Below are positions 36,167 to 49,128 of a stretch of DNA of 64,000 nt, one piece after another. Numbering within the stretch: position 1 is the first letter of the stretch; each line of letters starts with the position of its first letter. The stretch spans positions 62,001 to 126,000 of the forward strand of contig CAVRDK010000002.1 of NCBI GenBank assembly GCA_963719855.1. Reading direction: 5' to 3'. Below the pieces are notes generated by a model. The model was not told where the DNA came from and searched no databases. It was given only the letters and a program-made list of their open reading frames with translations. The stretch is from CAIQPV01 sp963719855 (lineage in GTDB: Bacteria; Pseudomonadota; Gammaproteobacteria; Burkholderiales; Gallionellaceae). Made by a program: the position numbers and the translations under genes.

Positions 36167-36204
36167 GCAAAACGCCCCACCATTTCTGGAGGGGCGTTTT
36201 GTTT
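36167..36204. terminator. Bidirectional hairpin terminator
   Basis: AAAACGCCCC-ACCATTTCTGG-AGGGGCGTTTT: strong stem with A-run before and T-run after, so it can work on both strands. It ends the plus-strand glycosyltransferase transcript and can back up the rRNA terminator. Confidence 0.88.
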
Positions 36205-36454
36205 ATAAGGAGTCGGAGCCTGCCCTGATAACCAGCGACTTGTCCGCTTGCAGGCTTAGTCGAATGGCTAGTTAGTTCATCAGTCATGATGGCTAGTTGT
36301 TTTATCAGTAGTTCTATCAGTTTATCGAAGGGATGACCTATTTTGGTTCCGACATCACATCGATGAAACTGATATGAGTCTCCGCCGCAAGAAGCCGCTG
36401 TGCGAGCGTCTTGTCACTGCGTTCAAGCAGGTCATCATCCATATTCCGAACCAA

Positions 36455-36490
36455 ATAAAAAACCCCCGGGCTTTCACCTGGGGGTTTTTC
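36455..36490 (-). terminator. Terminator of the rRNA operon
   Basis: On the minus strand AAAAACCCCCAGG, loop, CCCGGGGGTTTTTTATTT, about 12-45 nt after the end of 5S rRNA. Confidence 0.92.
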
Positions 36491-36501
36491 ATTTGTAAGG
36501 A

Positions 36502-36616
36502 GTCTGACGATGACCTACTTTCACATACGTAATGTACACTATCATCGGCGCAAAGTCGTTTCACTGTCCTGTTCGGGATGGGAAGGAGTGGGACCAACTC
36601 GCTATGGTCGTCAGAC
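36502..36616 (-). rRNA. rrf: 5S ribosomal RNA
   Basis: The reverse strand reads GTCTGACGACCATAGCGAG at the 5' end, then CCATCCCGAACAGGACAGTG in the middle and GAAAGTAGGTCATCGTCAGA at the 3' end; the ends pair as expected for 5S. About 115 nt; exact ends are estimated. Confidence 0.95.
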
Positions 36617-36740
36617 ATAACTGTCGGCTAACTGGTTTTCTCTTTTGGAGAGAATCAATCGGCCATCAACTGGAAGAAGTAAGAGGGTTTTGATTGCAAC
36701 GCGATACGCGAACGCATCACTTGCACTACTTAATATTATA

Positions 36741-39625
<2,885 letters not shown>

Positions 39626-39831
39626 CTATAACATTAAGCCCTCACCCGTCATTTATTTAACCGGAAAGGCCTAAGTACAGGTGTTGCATTTCGTCTCGCG
39701 TTTGTGACCGCATCCATACGACTAGCATGAATACGGTTTGATACAATCAAAACCCATGTTTTTCTCGCTTCCACAGCAACAGTTTTACCCATCACCGCTT
39801 CCGCGTGAATCACTTTCTTACTTCTTCCAGA

Positions 39832-39843
39832 TTTTTAAAGAAC
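39832..39843 (-). promoter_or_regulatory. boxA antitermination sequence in the 16S-23S spacer
   Basis: Reverse strand GTTCTTTAAAAA, close to the boxA core TGCTCTTTAACA. A second copy lies in the leader at 41962-41974, as expected for an rRNA operon. Confidence 0.7.
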
Positions 39844-39936
39844 TACAAAACAACCTATCGGCAAAAGCCAATATCAAAGCCTCATCGGCTTGGATATGGG
39901 TTCTTACTTCTTGCTTCTTGTCACCAAACAGTTAAT

Positions 39937-40012
39937 TGGTGGAGGATGACGGGATCGAACCGACGACCCCCTGCTTGCAAAGCAGGTGCTCTCCCAGCTG
40001 AGCTAATCCCCC
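39937..40012 (-). tRNA. tRNA-Ala (TGC)
   Basis: Reverse strand GGGGGATTAGCTCAGCTGGG at the 5' end, anticodon loop CTTTGCAAG, T-loop GGTTCGATCC and encoded CCA. 76 nt, in the 16S-23S spacer. Confidence 0.98.
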
Positions 40013-40016
40013 GACT

Positions 40017-40093
40017 TGGTGGGTCTGGTTGGACTCGAACCAACGACCCCTGCGTTATCAACACAATGCTCTAACCAGCTGAGCTACAGACCC
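40017..40093 (-). tRNA. tRNA-Ile (GAT)
   Basis: Reverse strand GGGTCTGTAGCTCAGCTGGT at the 5' end, anticodon GAT in TTGATAA, T-loop GGTTCGAGTCC and encoded CCA. 77 nt, four bases before tRNA-Ala. Confidence 0.98.
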
Positions 40094-40102
40094 AATATGC
40101 AG

Positions 40103-40178
40103 CCAGTAGCTCGGAGCTTGTAGCGTGTAGCAAAGTCCAAACAGCTACCAGCTACTTGCCACCTGCTACCAGCTTATT
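40103..40178. repeat. AGCTTGTAGC/GCTACCAGCT repeat in the rRNA spacer
   Basis: GTAGCTCGGAGCTTGTAGCG (left) faces GCTACCAGCTACTTGCC and CTGCTACCAGCTT (right). The same family occurs at 55958-56045 between GH57 and glgC. It lies between 16S and tRNA-Ile, within the transcribed spacer. Confidence 0.7.
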
Positions 40179-40224
40179 TATTTACGACAACCGATGAGTG
40201 TGGATACGTGCGCCCGGATTTCTC

Positions 40225-41769
<1,545 letters not shown>

Positions 41770-41961
41770 ATACCTATGCTGCAATTTTTTAATTCACCCT
41801 TTTACGGGCAAACTGATCTCACTCAAAGCGAATTAATATTTCATTTCTTCGACTTCGTGTGAGTTACTTCATTGTGTCTTGAGTCGTCGATCACGCAGGT
41901 TTAACCCCACGTAATTCAACACCCGAACCCACATACCCACACTCGTCGGTTGTCTGTAAAC

Positions 41962-41974
41962 TTTTAAAGAACGG
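41962..41974 (-). promoter_or_regulatory. boxA antitermination sequence in the rRNA leader
   Basis: Reverse strand CCGTTCTTTAAAA about 195 nt before 16S. No strong promoter is visible between it and the initiator tRNA, so the rRNA operon may be read from the promoter at 42116-42144. Confidence 0.65.
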
Positions 41975-42024
41975 CTGACATTTTTACTATTTTAAATAGC
42001 TTCTTGCGTCGCTAGAAAATTTAG

Positions 42025-42101
<77 letters not shown>

Positions 42102-42115
42102 TCAGGAGGAGTAAG

Positions 42116-42144
42116 ACTATAGCAGAGCAGTGAAAGGCAGTCAA
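42116..42144 (-). promoter_or_regulatory. Near-consensus sigma-70 promoter before tRNA-fMet and the rRNA operon
   Basis: Reverse strand TTGACT, 17 bases, TATAGT; the start site would be near 42109, about 8 bases before the tRNA. Five of six bases match consensus in each box. Confidence 0.85.
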
Positions 42145-42215
42145 ACACTATTCGCATTTCTCGGCATGCCCCAATTCCGCTAATGGGTTATCTGGGTTAA
42201 ACTTTCCCCCCCCTG

Positions 42216-42623
42216 ATGCACAGCCAAAAAATTTTGGCAACAACCCCATGCGAGGCCAATACTGGAGCAAATTATGTTGTCGCCAAGGTGCGCTGGCGCA
42301 TCGAGCGGGACTACCAAAATTTGAAGCGGGATTCCGGGCTGAACCACTTCTGGCGTAGGTTTAACCATCACGCCACACTAAGCATCGCAGCTTATGGATT
42401 CCTGATGGCGCAACAACTCAAGGTCGGCAGCAGCGATGACTGCGGTAAAAAAACTTCGCTCAACGCCAAGCGCATGCCGTTTCTAAAGATTGGGCAGCGT
42501 CATGTACCGAACTCGAACGAAACTACGCCTGCGCTTGGGCGTCGCACTCGCAAACACCTTGTGCCATTGTCCGCATTGCAATTGGATAAGCCCCAGATTA
42601 CATTTGCAACACAGCGAGGCTAG
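42216..42623 (+). pseudogene. IS701-like transposase C-terminal remnant
   Basis: The frame contains VRWRIERDYQNLKRDSGLNH followed by FWRRFNHHATLSIAAYGFLM, the RWRIERDYxELK...GLxHF...GFHHHATLxIAAYGFL block of DDE transposases of the IS701 type, which holds the last catalytic Glu. The N-terminal two thirds of the enzyme are missing, and a few residues (EGRGW region) are deleted inside the block. No terminal inverted repeats are visible. It lies between the rRNA operon and the chemotaxis trio and marks an old insertion or rearrangement. Confidence 0.8.
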
Positions 42624-42758
42624 CCGATTGACTATGCAAAACCAACCCGACAGTGTCAACTCCGCATGAGCTTCATGTCATAGCGGATTGCCTATCTTTG
42701 GCATATAGGACACCCTGAAGGGTGCAAGTACCTCTTCGAGGTAAATCTCGACCTACGC
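42624..42758. repeat. Degenerate repeats downstream of the STAS gene
   Basis: Contains GCGGATTGCCTATCTTTGG, related to GCGGATTACCTATCTTGGG near 60195-60215, the hairpin ACACCCTGAAGGGTG, and TAAATCTCGACCTAC, a diverged end of the repeat found inside smc (TAAATCCCGACCTAC). No gene. Confidence 0.45.
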
Positions 42759-43085
42759 TTATTTACCGGCAGCGTATTCTTTGGCCGGAATGACCATCGG
42801 GTCGCCGAAGTAACTCGCCATGTTGTACAGGTCAAGCAATTCAGTCACCGCTTTGCTATGCGCCGTCAACCGCACAGTCTTGTTTGCCTTGAGCGCTTCG
42901 CGCTTGCTCAACAACAGTATCTGGAAGTCTGCGGTATCCATCTCGCTGACTTGTGACAAATCCATATCCAGTTCCTCGCAATCGGATAATACTTCCAGCA
43001 ACATGCGCTTCTGCGCCGCAGCATTGTAGATGGTCATGTCTTCGTTGATGGTTATATTGCGGCGCCCCTGCTCATATCTTGCCAT
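42759..43085 (-). CDS. STAS-domain protein
   Basis: 108 residues, anti-sigma-antagonist-like fold: TIYNAAAQKRMLLEVLSDCE, then the switch region LDMDLSQVSEMDTADFQILL (Ser/Asp in place of the usual D-S-S/A-G), KANKTVRLTAHSKAVTELLD and a helical end. Start at ATG 43085 with GGGGGG eight bases upstream; the frame extends to 43289 but the extra part overlaps the MCP gene antisense to nothing known. STAS proteins of this kind accompany CheA/CheY/MCP modules. No kinase or phosphatase partner is in the window. Confidence 0.85.
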   Translation of the reverse strand: MARYEQGRRNITINEDMTIYNAAAQKRMLLEVLSDCEELDMDLSQVSEMDTADFQILLLSKREALKANKTVRLTAHSKAVTELLDLYNMASYFGDPMVIPAKEYAAGK

Positions 43086-43143
43086 GTGCTTGCCCCCCTT
43101 GTGAGATATTGCATTGCAAGTGTGCCATTGCATTACAACACAT

Positions 43144-44415
43144 TTAAAACAACTCGATTTTCTGCGGCGCAGCTGCCGCACCGCCAGTCTGGGAAGTTCC
43201 GCCCATCGCAGAAGCGTGGACATCGCGCTGCTTATCCATGACATAGCCTTCGTATATCTGGTCGATGTGCTCCTTGATCGAAGCCGCATTGGAGAAGTCT
43301 TTGCTGCGCATCATTTCCACCATCTGCACCACATGCGTGTCGAGGCGGGTAAGCGCGTTCTGCACTTGCTCGATCTGTTGCCGCGTGACATCCTGAAACT
43401 GGATGCTCGCCAGCACCTCCATGAACATCGAAGACAGTTTTTGACTGGTGTTACTGAGGTTGGCAAGCGTTTCTTCATCGCGCTTCATCAGCTTGTGGTA
43501 GTTGCTGCCCATGCTGTCGAGGTGTTTGGAAAAATTCGTCAGCACTTCTCTCTGTTGCTGGATTTTGGAGTTTTCGAGCTTGTTGCGGAACTGTTCCTCT
43601 ATGGTTTTGGCTACGTTGCCGATACCTTCCTGTATTTTAGATACAGCATGGTCGGTTTCACCGGACAGCTTGCGCACCTCGTCCGCCACCACCGCGAACC
43701 CTCGTCCCACATCGCCGGCGCGCGCCGCTTCGATAGCCGCGTTGAGTGCGAGCAGGTTGGTCTGCGAAGAAATATTTTTGATCAGTTCCACCAGGGAAGA
43801 CAGCGATTTTGCCTGTTGCACCACGATGGATATGCTTGCGCGGTCGGCATCGGTTTCGGTAACGCGCTCGTGAATGTACAGGTTGAGGTTTTCGATCAGA
43901 TCCACGTTCGATCCGATGCTTTTTTCGCCAGCCTGGATCATGACTTCCGATTCCTGGGCGCTGGCAGTGACGGTGGACATCAGTTCGTTGATGACTCCAT
44001 CGATGGCCTGCAAGCGCTCCATGATGGAGTATGCGGAACGCTCTGTTTCCACGGTGATGGCATGCAATTGCTCATTGAGCAACTTGGTCAGTGCAGGCAG
44101 ATCACCAAGGTCGTTGGCTGCGCTGTTAAGAATAGCTTCGTCACCGGATATCTTCTGGCTGAGTTGCTGTTGGACAGCGCGCATCCCCAGCGAGATGTCC
44201 TTGAAAATCGCCATGGAAACCAGGCTGTTGACCACAAAACTGAACAGGACGATGACGAAGGTTCCCGTCGTGTCGGCGATCTTGGCCGACGTGCCTACAG
44301 CATCAAGCAGCCAACCGTGGAATGGCACATAAAACAGGTAAACCCCTGCCGCACAACTTGCGGCTGTGAGGAGCGCAACGATCAATTGACGTTGCTGAAT
44401 TGCATCAAAAGACAT
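43144..44415 (-). CDS. Methyl-accepting chemotaxis protein
   Basis: 423-residue transducer with two closely spaced membrane helices (about 12-33 and 50-72) and almost no periplasmic sensor domain, so it probably reports an internal or membrane signal. The signalling hairpin tip is NISSQTNLLALNAAIEAARA followed by GDVGRGFAVVADEVRKLSGE. After the hairpin, SIQFQDVTRQQIEQVQNAL resembles a CheZ-like or partner-binding segment. It lies between the CheY-like gene (20 nt upstream) and the STAS gene (58 nt downstream), likely one operon. Confidence 0.93.
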   Translation of the reverse strand: MSFDAIQQRQLIVALLTAASCAAGVYLFYVPFHGWLLDAVGTSAKIADTTGTFVIVLFSFVVNSLVSMAIFKDISLGMRAVQQQLSQKISGDEAILNSAANDLGDLPALTKLLNEQLHAITVETERSAYSIMERLQAIDGVINELMSTVTASAQESEVMIQAGEKSIGSNVDLIENLNLYIHERVTETDADRASISIVVQQAKSLSSLVELIKNISSQTNLLALNAAIEAARAGDVGRGFAVVADEVRKLSGETDHAVSKIQEGIGNVAKTIEEQFRNKLENSKIQQQREVLTNFSKHLDSMGSNYHKLMKRDEETLANLSNTSQKLSSMFMEVLASIQFQDVTRQQIEQVQNALTRLDTHVVQMVEMMRSKDFSNAASIKEHIDQIYEGYVMDKQRDVHASAMGGTSQTGGAAAAPQKIELF

Positions 44416-44435
44416 TGGCTCCCTCTGTCGAGAGA

Positions 44436-44801
44436 TTACTTGACTACGAGCTTAATGGTACCTATCAATTGTTCCGCGTTCACCGGTTTAATCAGCCAAC
44501 CGGACGCCCCGGCTGCCTTGGCTTCGTCGCGCTTGGACTGCTGCGACTCGGTGGTAAGGAACAGAATCGGCATGAAGCGCAGATTGGGCAGTTTGCGCAC
44601 TTCCTTGATGAATTCGATTCCATTCATTCCGGGCATGTTGAGATCGGTGATGAGCAGATCCGGTTTCAGACCGCTCTTGAGTTTAGTCATCCCTTCTTCG
44701 GCGCTGGCGGCTTTTTCTGTCGCATAGCCCGCCTTGGACAGGATGGCGCTCATGCTGAGCAGGATAGTTGCGGAGTCATCAACCAGGAAGATGGTTTTCA
44801 T
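44436..44801 (-). CDS. CheY-like single-domain response regulator
   Basis: 121 residues, receiver only: LVDDSATILLSMSAIL with D8/D9, phospho-acceptor D53 in LLITDLNMPGMNG, Thr in LFLTTESQ and conserved Lys in GWLIKPVN. It should be phosphorylated by a CheA kinase encoded elsewhere and act on the flagellar motor or on the neighbouring MCP. It heads the CheY-MCP-STAS operon, about 60 nt after a sigma-28-like promoter. Confidence 0.95.
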   Translation of the reverse strand: MKTIFLVDDSATILLSMSAILSKAGYATEKAASAEEGMTKLKSGLKPDLLITDLNMPGMNGIEFIKEVRKLPNLRFMPILFLTTESQQSKRDEAKAAGASGWLIKPVNAEQLIGTIKLVVK

Positions 44802-44869
44802 GTTTTGTGCTGCTCCCTATTTATAAAATCTTGATGGATATATAGTTGAATGTTTCAAGTATATAAGAA

Positions 44870-44896
44870 AATATCATAATATCCCATCAGTGTTTA
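44870..44896 (-). promoter_or_regulatory. Sigma-28 (FliA)-like promoter, copy 2
   Basis: Minus strand TAAA, 15 bases, ATGATATT against TAAA-N15-GCCGATAA. Both boxes are partial matches (TAAA exact; GATA exact in the second). The spacing, the chemotaxis genes downstream and the near copy at 2612-2638 support it. Confidence 0.5.
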
Positions 44897-45077
44897 TCCA
44901 ACTCCTCCGACGCATCAAATTTGACCCTCTCGTTAATATAAAAGCTTAACGATACCAAAAAAGGAACTAAAAATCATAGGCGAATCATACATCAACACCT
45001 ATTACAAAATAATTAAGTTGACGAGTCTGAAATAAATCGTTAATTTTTGAAAACCAATTTATGAAGGAAAAAATCAA

Positions 45078-45515
45078 ATGAAGCGCTGCCTACTGGTCTT
45101 TCTGCTATTGCTCAGTGTCAGCGCCCACGGCGCACTCAACAAATGGGTGGATGCTGAAGGCAAGGTTCACTATTCCGACGAGCCGCCTCCGTCCAACGTA
45201 AAAGCCCAGACTTTAGCTACCCCATCAGAGATCAGTGGTGTGCCCGCTCAAAAAACTGTTGCTGAACGTGAGGCGGATCGGAAGAAAGCACTGAAAGCCA
45301 AGGAAGAAGCCGCACAGAAAGCAGTACAACAGCAAGAGCGCGAACTTGCCAAACAAAAAAACTGTGAGAGTGCAAAGGCCAATCTGAGAACCCTTGAAAG
45401 TAACGCACGAATCGCAACTTACAATGACAAGGGCGAGAGTATCAACATGGATGCCGCTGCACGCCAGCAAGGCATCGAAGAGGCAAACAAGCAAATCAGC
45501 ACGTACTGCAATTAG
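45078..45515 (+). CDS. DUF4124 domain-containing exported protein
   Basis: 145 residues. A signal peptide (1-19, CLLVFLLLLSVSAHG) precedes ALNKWVDAEGKVHYSDEPPP, the DUF4124 core (W/Y-x-D-xx-G-x-x-x-Y-S/T-D-x-P-P). The rest is a helical, Lys/Glu/Ala-rich coiled region (EADRKKALKAKEEAAQKAVQ) with two Cys near the end (KNCESAKANL, STYCN). Function unknown; such proteins are periplasmic. AAGGA lies before the ATG. Confidence 0.9.
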   Translation: MKRCLLVFLLLLSVSAHGALNKWVDAEGKVHYSDEPPPSNVKAQTLATPSEISGVPAQKTVAEREADRKKALKAKEEAAQKAVQQQERELAKQKNCESAKANLRTLESNARIATYNDKGESINMDAAARQQGIEEANKQISTYCN

Positions 45516-45521
45516 TTGTAC

Positions 45522-48500
45522 TCAGGCAGCAATCGTACTGTCATCCCGCATCCGCAACGCCTCTTCGATATCAACCGCCACGACGTGGGACACGCCGCGT
45601 TCCTGCATGGTCACGCCGACTAGTTGCTGCGCCAGCTCCATGGTGAGTTTGTTGTGGCTGATGAAAATAAACTGGGTCTGAACAGCCATTTTCTTGATCA
45701 GGTTACACAGCCGTTCGGTGTTGGTATCGTCCAGCGGCGCGTCCACTTCGTCCAGCAGGCAGAACGGCGCGGGATTAAGCTGGAATAACGAGAATACCAG
45801 CGCAATCGCAGTCAACGCTTTTTCACCGCCCGACATCAAATGAATCGAGGCGTTCTTCTTGCCCGGTGGTTGCGCCATCACCTGCACGCCGCTGTCCAGA
45901 ATTTCCTCGCCGGTCAGCACCAGACGCGCCTCGCCGCCGCCGAACAGCACCGGGAATAATTCGGACAGATGGCGGTTCACCTCGTTGTAAGTCGCCATCA
46001 GCAAATCGCGCGACTCCTTGTCGATGCGGCGGATCGCGCCTTCCAGCGTCTCCAGAGCCTCGGTCAAGTCTTTTGCCTGTGCATCCAGATAAGTCTTGCG
46101 CTCCTGTGCCGCCTGCAATTCCTCCAGCGCCGCCAGATTGACCGCGCCCAGCGCCTCGATGCCTGCGCTCAAACGGTTCAGATCATTCTGTAGCGCAGCC
46201 GGTTTGGCATTTCCGCCTTCCAGCAGAGGCAACAGTAACGACTCATCCACGCCCTGCAATTGTTCAGCCCATTGCTCGTAATGCAAGCGCGCTTCCTGCT
46301 CCTTGAGCGACAACTCGCTGGCTTTCTCGCGTAGCGGATTCAGTTTCTGCTCGCAGGACATGCGCTCCTGCTCCAGCTTGTTCAGGTTGACCGTGGCAAA
46401 TTCCATCGCATTGCGTGCCTCGGCCAGCACCTGTTCGCGCACCACACGCAACTCTAGAGCTTGCCGCAACTGCTGTTGGCTGCTGTCGTCTTCCATCTGC
46501 AACAACTCATCGCGGCTATGCGCCAAAGTCTGCTCCAATTGCCCCAGCGTCAATCCAATCTGCTTCAGGTTATGTTCCAGATCGGCGATTTTCTCAGAAC
46601 AAGTTTTGGCAAAGAAACGAGCTTCCTGCAACTCGTGCTGCGCCTTCTGCGAACGCTCGCGCTGCTCGCGCAGTTGCCCATCCTGTACAGTAGTCTCGTG
46701 CCGCACCCGCTCGGCATCGGACTGATGCTCGTTGATCTTTTCGCGGATGATTTCCATGCGCTCGGTGATTTCTTCACGTTGGCGTTGTTCCCCGGCGGCC
46801 TGATCGGCCAACTCCTGCAGTTCGTGGGCGATCTGCGTAGCGCGCTCATGGCTGCGCTCGTTGGCCTGGGTCAATTTCAACACTTGCATTTGCAGGGTGT
46901 GCTGGCGCTGCTGCAATTCGCTTCCCGAGCTGCGTAGCGGTGCGATGCGGCTTTCGATGGCGTGATGAGCTTCCTCCGCCTGCGTCGCCAGTTGCTTGCC
47001 CTGCTCCAGCATCTCCGCCTGTTGTTGCGCCTGCATCTGCAAAGACTCAATCTCGCGCTGGCGCGCCAGCACCCCGTGCACCTGACTGTCCGGTGCATGG
47101 AACAACACACTGTGCGCACCGACCAAGTGGCCCTGCGACGTGACCAGCCACGCTCCGGCAGGCAACTGTCCGCGCTGGCTCAATGCCTGCGCCAGTGAAG
47201 CCGTGGCATACACGCCGGACAGCCAATCCGCCACCACTGGCGCGGCCCGCTCATCCTGACAGGTCACGAATTTCGACAACGGAGTGAGTAGGCCCGGATT
47301 TATCCCGACATCATCGCTATGTCGGGATAAATCCCGACCTACATCATCTGCCACGAACACCGCCAGCTTGCCCGGCGGTGCATTGTCCCAAGCCGCCGTC
47401 TCATCCAGTTTTTGCAGCGCAATCGCATTGAGCCTCTCGCGCAGCACGGCCTCCAGTGCGTCTTCCCAACCCGCCTCGATACGGATGGATTGCCACAGGC
47501 GCGGCAAATTGTCCAACTGATGATTAACCAGCCACTGCTTCAGATTCTTGTCATTATCAATCTGCGCCTGCAACTGCTTGAGCGCGGCGAGTTTCGCCTC
47601 CACCTGCGCCAGTTGCCGCTCCAGCTCCTGCGCCGCTATGCGTTGGCTGCGCCGTGCCGCATCGGCGAGCGGCAGCTGTTCCTGCAACTGTGCCAGTTGC
47701 TGCTGCTGTTCCTCACGCTCAAATTCCAGTTCGGCAATTTGCTGCTGCGCTTCTGTTAGCGCCTCAGTATCGGGGCGCGGCAAATTATCCTGTTCCAATA
47801 ACAAACGCGAACGGCGTGAATCCAGTTGCTGCACGTTGCGCTGGATATGCTCGCGCTGCGTCTCTGCCAGCTGCAACTGCTGCTGCAACACCAGTTGATC
47901 ACGTTGCACCGCGTTATAGCGTTCCTGCGCAGCACGCGCGGCCTCTTCGGCCTGCGGTAGATGCTGCGCTTCGGTGCTTGCATGGCTGTCGCACACCTCC
48001 ACCCTGACAGACGCCTCCTGCTGCTGCTGCTGCCAGTGCGCCAGCAAAGACTGCACGCCCTGCAATTGGCTGCGCTGCTGTTCCATCTGCAATTCGCCGC
48101 TGGCGAGTTGCTGGGTCAGGCGCGCGCGCTGGTCTTGCAGGTGTGCGATGTGCTGTTCCAACCGCGCGACCTCTGCGTTGCTGGCATATAGCTCGCCCTG
48201 CTTGCTGTGCATCGCATCGGAAAGCTGATAATGCCCGCTGCGCGCGCTTTCCAGCTGGCTTTCCACCTCGCGCAAGCGCGCGGTTTCGGCTTCCAGTTCG
48301 TTCTTTGTTTTCTCGATCTGCTGGATATAACGCACACGGCGCGCTTCGGCATCCTGCTTGTTCACCAGCCACAGCAAATGCTGCTTAGTATCGCGCGCAG
48401 CTTCAAGATCGCGGTATTGTTTGGCGACCTCGGCCTGTTCGGTCAGATGGGCGAGTTGCTTTTCCAGCTCCAGGCGGATGTCGTCCACGCGCAATAAATT

Positions 48501-49067
48501 CTCGCGCGTATCGCCAATGCGCAACTCGGTTTCGCGGCGACGGTCGCGGTATTTCGACACCCCTGCCGCCTCTTCCAGAAATATGCGCAACTCCTCCGGC
48601 TTGGCCTCGATGATGCGCGAAATCATGCCCTGCTCAATGATGGCGTAAGCGCGCGCGCCCAGCCCGGTACCGAGAAAAATGTCGGTGATGTCCTTGCGCC
48701 GCACATGCTGGTTGTTGATGTAGTAACTGGAATCGCCATCGCGTTGCAACACGCGCTTGATGGCAATCTCAGCATAGCTTGACCACTGCCCGACGGCCTT
48801 GCCCAGAGTGTTATCAAAAACCAGTTCGACACTGGCACGCGACACCGGCTTACGCTTGCTGGAGCCGTTGAAGATCACGTCCTGCATGGATTCGCCGCGC
48901 AACGCAGAGGCTTTGGATTCGCCCAGCACCCAGCGCAGCGCGTCGATTACATTCGACTTGCCGCAACCGTTGGGGCCGACGATGCCGACGAGTTGCCCCG
49001 GCAGGGCGATATGCGTGGGGTCAACGAAGGACTTGAAGCCCGCGAGTTTGATGTGGGAAAGGCGCAA
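45522..49067 (-). CDS. smc: Chromosome segregation protein SMC, with inserted repeat
   Basis: ATPase of the bacterial condensin that compacts and separates chromosomes. 1181 residues: N-terminal head with Walker A IVGPNGCGKSNVIDALRWVL, long Gln-rich coiled coils (about 170-495 and 675-1000), hinge around residues 515-660, and C-terminal head with signature LMSGGEKALTAIALVFSLFQ and Walker B FCLLDEVDAPLDDTNTERL. In the hinge, a palindromic DNA repeat adds about 18 residues (VGRDLSRHSDDVGINPGL). It diverges from queF. Confidence 0.97.
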   Translation of the reverse strand: MRLSHIKLAGFKSFVDPTHIALPGQLVGIVGPNGCGKSNVIDALRWVLGESKASALRGESMQDVIFNGSSKRKPVSRASVELVFDNTLGKAVGQWSSYAEIAIKRVLQRDGDSSYYINNQHVRRKDITDIFLGTGLGARAYAIIEQGMISRIIEAKPEELRIFLEEAAGVSKYRDRRRETELRIGDTRENLLRVDDIRLELEKQLAHLTEQAEVAKQYRDLEAARDTKQHLLWLVNKQDAEARRVRYIQQIEKTKNELEAETARLREVESQLESARSGHYQLSDAMHSKQGELYASNAEVARLEQHIAHLQDQRARLTQQLASGELQMEQQRSQLQGVQSLLAHWQQQQQEASVRVEVCDSHASTEAQHLPQAEEAARAAQERYNAVQRDQLVLQQQLQLAETQREHIQRNVQQLDSRRSRLLLEQDNLPRPDTEALTEAQQQIAELEFEREEQQQQLAQLQEQLPLADAARRSQRIAAQELERQLAQVEAKLAALKQLQAQIDNDKNLKQWLVNHQLDNLPRLWQSIRIEAGWEDALEAVLRERLNAIALQKLDETAAWDNAPPGKLAVFVADDVGRDLSRHSDDVGINPGLLTPLSKFVTCQDERAAPVVADWLSGVYATASLAQALSQRGQLPAGAWLVTSQGHLVGAHSVLFHAPDSQVHGVLARQREIESLQMQAQQQAEMLEQGKQLATQAEEAHHAIESRIAPLRSSGSELQQRQHTLQMQVLKLTQANERSHERATQIAHELQELADQAAGEQRQREEITERMEIIREKINEHQSDAERVRHETTVQDGQLREQRERSQKAQHELQEARFFAKTCSEKIADLEHNLKQIGLTLGQLEQTLAHSRDELLQMEDDSSQQQLRQALELRVVREQVLAEARNAMEFATVNLNKLEQERMSCEQKLNPLREKASELSLKEQEARLHYEQWAEQLQGVDESLLLPLLEGGNAKPAALQNDLNRLSAGIEALGAVNLAALEELQAAQERKTYLDAQAKDLTEALETLEGAIRRIDKESRDLLMATYNEVNRHLSELFPVLFGGGEARLVLTGEEILDSGVQVMAQPPGKKNASIHLMSGGEKALTAIALVFSLFQLNPAPFCLLDEVDAPLDDTNTERLCNLIKKMAVQTQFIFISHNKLTMELAQQLVGVTMQERGVSHVVAVDIEEALRMRDDSTIAA
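47288..47342. repeat. Palindromic repeat inserted in-frame in the smc hinge
   Basis: GTAGGCCCGGATTTATCCCG and CGGGATAAATCCCGACCTAC are inverted copies around a short ACATCATCGCTATGT centre. This is the GTAGGTCGGGATTTATCCCGAC element known from intergenic regions. It keeps the smc frame open. Confidence 0.88.
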
Positions 49068-49128
49068 TTTGGAACTGTCTTAACGTTATAATTCCGCCTA
49101 TTCTAACCGAAGCGGAACGCGGCACAAA

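Larger units (their letters stand above)
36108..36501. other. Intergenic region between the frameshifted gene and 5S rRNA
   Basis: Holds two terminators (separate entries) and, at about 36225-36320, sequence related to the dispersed repeats at 62145-62225 and 3990-4015 (CTTAGTCGAATGGCTAGT, TTCATCAGT, ATCAGTAGTT). A 34-codon minus frame at 36338-36442 (MDDDLLERSDKTLAQ...) follows the rRNA terminator without a ribosome site; I do not call it a gene. Confidence 0.6.

Noticed and set aside
36338..36442. 34-codon minus frame after the rRNA terminator
   Set aside because: Protein-like (MDDDLLERSDKTLAQ...) but beyond the terminator, without a ribosome site or known relative.
42180..42758. Intact insertion sequence
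   Set aside because: Only a C-terminal transposase fragment is present and no terminal inverted repeats or target duplication could be seen.
43114..44727. 537-codon plus-strand frame across the MCP gene
   Set aside because: It is antisense to the MCP and CheY-like genes, whose domains are clear; the antisense translation has no recognisable motif and no ribosome site.
46000..48700. Many plus-strand frames across the smc coiled coils
   Set aside because: Shadows of Gln/Ala/Leu-rich codons; the minus strand is clearly smc.
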